Origin: Acidobacteriota bacterium
Lineage (GTDB): Bacteria > Acidobacteriota > Terriglobia > Acidoferrales > 2-02-FULL-67-57
Length of the DNA: 7,133 nucleotides
Reading direction: 5' to 3'
Assembly (NCBI GenBank): GCA_016210895.1
Contig: JACQTG010000196.1
Coordinates: 1-7,133 of the forward strand
This document shows, in pieces, positions 5,999 to 7,133 of this stretch (the first letter of the stretch is position 1; each line of letters starts with the position of its first letter). The position numbers and the translations under genes were made by a program. Under the pieces are notes generated by a model, which worked only from the letters and a program-made list of their open reading frames with translations, was not told where the DNA came from and made no database searches.

Positions 5999-7015
5999 AT
6001 GGATGCGAACATGTTGGCGGCGCAACTGCGACGGAAGCGCTTCGCACCCGCCTATCTGCTCCTGGGCGGCGACCTCTACCTGCGCGATCGTGCCAGCGAA
6101 AACATCATCGAGGCCGCCGTGCCGGAGGAAGCGCGCGGGCTGACCGTGGCGCGGCTGTCGCTGAAGGAGACATCGCTGGCCGAGGTGCTGCACCAAGCGC
6201 AAACCCTGTCGATGCTGAGCCGGCGGCAGGTGTTGATTGTGCGGGACGTCGCGCGGGCGAACGAAGCCGAGGTCGCGGCACTCGCGGAGTATTTTTCCGA
6301 CCCAAACCCGACGACTGTGTTCGTATTTGAAGCCGAAACACTCGACCGGCGGACGAAGCTGGCGCGCGTGCTGCTGGACGAATGCGAAGTGTTGGAGGTG
6401 GAGTCGCCCACGGAGGCAGGCGAAGCCGAGGTGATGGCCCGGCGTTTTGCCCAGGAGTTGGGGATCAAGGTTGATCCGGCGGCGGCCGAGGAGCTGGTCT
6501 GGGTGGTGGGCCAGGATTTGAGCCGTTTGCGGCGGGAGCTGGAAAAACTGCGCGCCTACGTGGGCGCCGGCGGCACGGTGCGGGTGGAGGACGTGAACGT
6601 GCTCGTGCAGGCGGCGCGGCAATTCAGCGTGTTCGACCTGGTGGACCTGCTGGCCGAGGGCCGGCGCGAGGAGGCCCTGGCGCGGGTTCGGCGGCTGCTC
6701 GAGGCGGGCGAGAATCCGATCGGCATTGTGGGCCTGCTGGCGTGGCTGTACCGGCAGCTTCTGCAGGCGCAGGCGCTGCCACGCAGCACGCCGGTGTGGG
6801 AAGCGGCGCGGCAGCTGCACGCTCCACGGGCGCGCGTCGAAAGCCTGCTCCGGCAGGCGCGGCGGTTGCGCCGGCGTGAGCTCGAGCAGGCGTTTCCGCT
6901 CCTGTTCGAAGCCGACTGGGCACTGAAGTCGTCGCCGGCGGATGCGACGGCAGTGCTAGAGACGTTGATCGTGCGCTTGACGTCGGGGAGGGAGCCGGCT
7001 GCGGCTACCGGCTAG
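5999..7015 (+). CDS. holA: DNA polymerase III subunit delta
   Basis: HolA is the delta subunit of the clamp loader. It opens the beta sliding clamp so that it can be placed on DNA at the replication fork. The 338 residues are close to the E. coli length of 343. The N-terminal segment [18 protein letters not shown] (17-34) is the family's degenerate nucleotide-fold strand. [15 protein letters not shown] (70-84) is the beta-clamp-interacting region typical of delta. [14 protein letters not shown] (171-184) is the most conserved delta motif, followed by [19 protein letters not shown] (209-227) and the C-terminal helical collar domain (about 230-325). It begins one base after the lptE stop; GGAG at 5985-5988 lies 10 bases before the ATG and can serve as its ribosome site. 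The final TAG shares bases with the rpsT stop on the other strand. The tail after about residue 328 ([10 protein letters not shown]) is low in complexity and not conserved. Confidence 0.94.
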   Translation: MDANMLAAQLRRKRFAPAYLLLGGDLYLRDRASENIIEAAVPEEARGLTVARLSLKETSLAEVLHQAQTLSMLSRRQVLIVRDVARANEAEVAALAEYFSDPNPTTVFVFEAETLDRRTKLARVLLDECEVLEVESPTEAGEAEVMARRFAQELGIKVDPAAAEELVWVVGQDLSRLRRELEKLRAYVGAGGTVRVEDVNVLVQAARQFSVFDLVDLLAEGRREEALARVRRLLEAGENPIGIVGLLAWLYRQLLQAQALPRSTPVWEAARQLHAPRARVESLLRQARRLRRRELEQAFPLLFEADWALKSSPADATAVLETLIVRLTSGREPAAATG

Positions 7016-7019
7016 CCGG
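7008..7019. repeat. Perfect 12-bp palindrome holding both convergent stop codons
   Basis: CCGGCTAGCCGG is self-complementary. The holA TAG is 7013-7015 and the rpsT TAG, read on the minus strand, is 7014-7012, so both lie in the central CTAG. A direct repeat AGCCGGCTGC occurs at 6993-7002 and 7014-7023, and CGGCTA (7002-7007) can pair with TAGCCG (7013-7018) around a 5-base loop. No T-run follows on either strand, so this is not a standard intrinsic terminator. It may still slow or separate the converging polymerases. Confidence 0.5.
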
Positions 7020-7133
7020 CTGCCGCCTGCGCCTGCAAGGCGTTATAGCGCACCACCAAGCGCGACTTGTAGCGGTCGGCGGTGTTCTGGTGAAGGATAC
7101 CTTTCTGAATGGAACGATCAATCAGGGAGATAG
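7012..7133 (-). CDS. rpsT: 30S ribosomal protein S20, C-terminal part (5' end beyond window)
   Basis: S20 is a small helical primary-binding protein of the 30S subunit that contacts 16S rRNA. Reading the minus strand inward from the right edge gives 39 codons and a TAG stop. The visible stretch contains [20 protein letters not shown] followed by [13 protein letters not shown] and an Ala-rich end. The I/VD-x-x-x-x-KG-x-x-H-x-N-x-A-x-R-x-K-S-R-L pattern is the diagnostic C-terminal half of bacterial S20. S20 proteins are about 85-95 residues, so roughly half is missing and the start and promoter are outside the window. The gene converges on holA, with the stop codons overlapping by several bases. 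Confidence 0.9.
   Translation of the reverse strand, partial: ISLIDRSIQKGILHQNTADRYKSRLVVRYNALQAQAAAG

Noticed and set aside
5059..6012. 317-codon minus-strand open frame across the Asd-like gene and lptE
   Set aside because: It spans two well-supported plus-strand genes and their junction, with Arg/Pro/Ala-rich sequence and no domain signature.
5963..6820. 285-codon minus-strand open frame opposite holA
   Set aside because: It is a His/Gln/Arg-rich shadow of the holA frame, which contains the conserved delta-subunit motifs.
1..7133. Mobile element, CRISPR array, tRNA or defence system
   Set aside because: Nearly every base is covered by recognisable housekeeping genes in their normal frames. 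No long repeats, transposase motifs, spacer-repeat periodicity or tRNA-like structures were seen.

Overview
This GC-rich window is a compact stretch of bacterial chromosome carrying housekeeping genes. It most resembles a Gram-negative (diderm) bacterium. The evidence is an LptE-type LPS-assembly lipoprotein, a phosphatidylethanolamine pathway (Psd plus PssA), and Lys/Arg/Ala-rich coding with very tight gene packing. The gene content and the style of the proteins suggest Acidobacteriota or a related lineage, but that is an inference from memory of similar gene orders, not a search result. I see no insertion sequence, phage gene, tRNA, rRNA or CRISPR array, and no gene-free stretch longer than about 90 bases.

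Layout. (1) Positions 1-1744, minus strand: the N-terminal 581 residues of the mismatch-repair ATPase MutS; the gene runs off the left edge before the Walker A motif. (2) Positions 1745-1830: a divergent 86-bp promoter region with a good sigma70-type promoter for mutS and an inverted repeat lying on its -35 box. (3) Positions 1831-2972, plus strand: tsaB (t6A tRNA modification) overlapping a rimI-like N-acetyltransferase by 16 bp. (4) Positions 3035-7015, plus strand: a closely packed five-gene run, psd, pssA, an aspartate-semialdehyde-dehydrogenase-like gene, lptE and holA. The junctions are 4-bp overlap, 4-bp overlap, 11-35-bp overlap and 1-bp gap. (5) Positions 7012-7133, minus strand: the C-terminal 39 residues of ribosomal protein S20 (rpsT), convergent with holA, with the two stop codons sharing bases.

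How the genes work together. PssA makes phosphatidylserine from CDP-diacylglycerol, and Psd decarboxylates it to phosphatidylethanolamine. LptE serves LPS delivery to the outer membrane, so the run has an envelope theme. HolA (clamp-loader delta subunit) follows lptE, as it does in E. coli. TsaB and RimI are a common pair serving translation.

The most unusual gene is the third of the run (4452-5471). It has the overall Asd/Usg fold signature but lacks every recognisable catalytic residue of aspartate-semialdehyde dehydrogenase, including the cysteine. It looks like a pseudoenzyme embedded between phospholipid and LPS genes.
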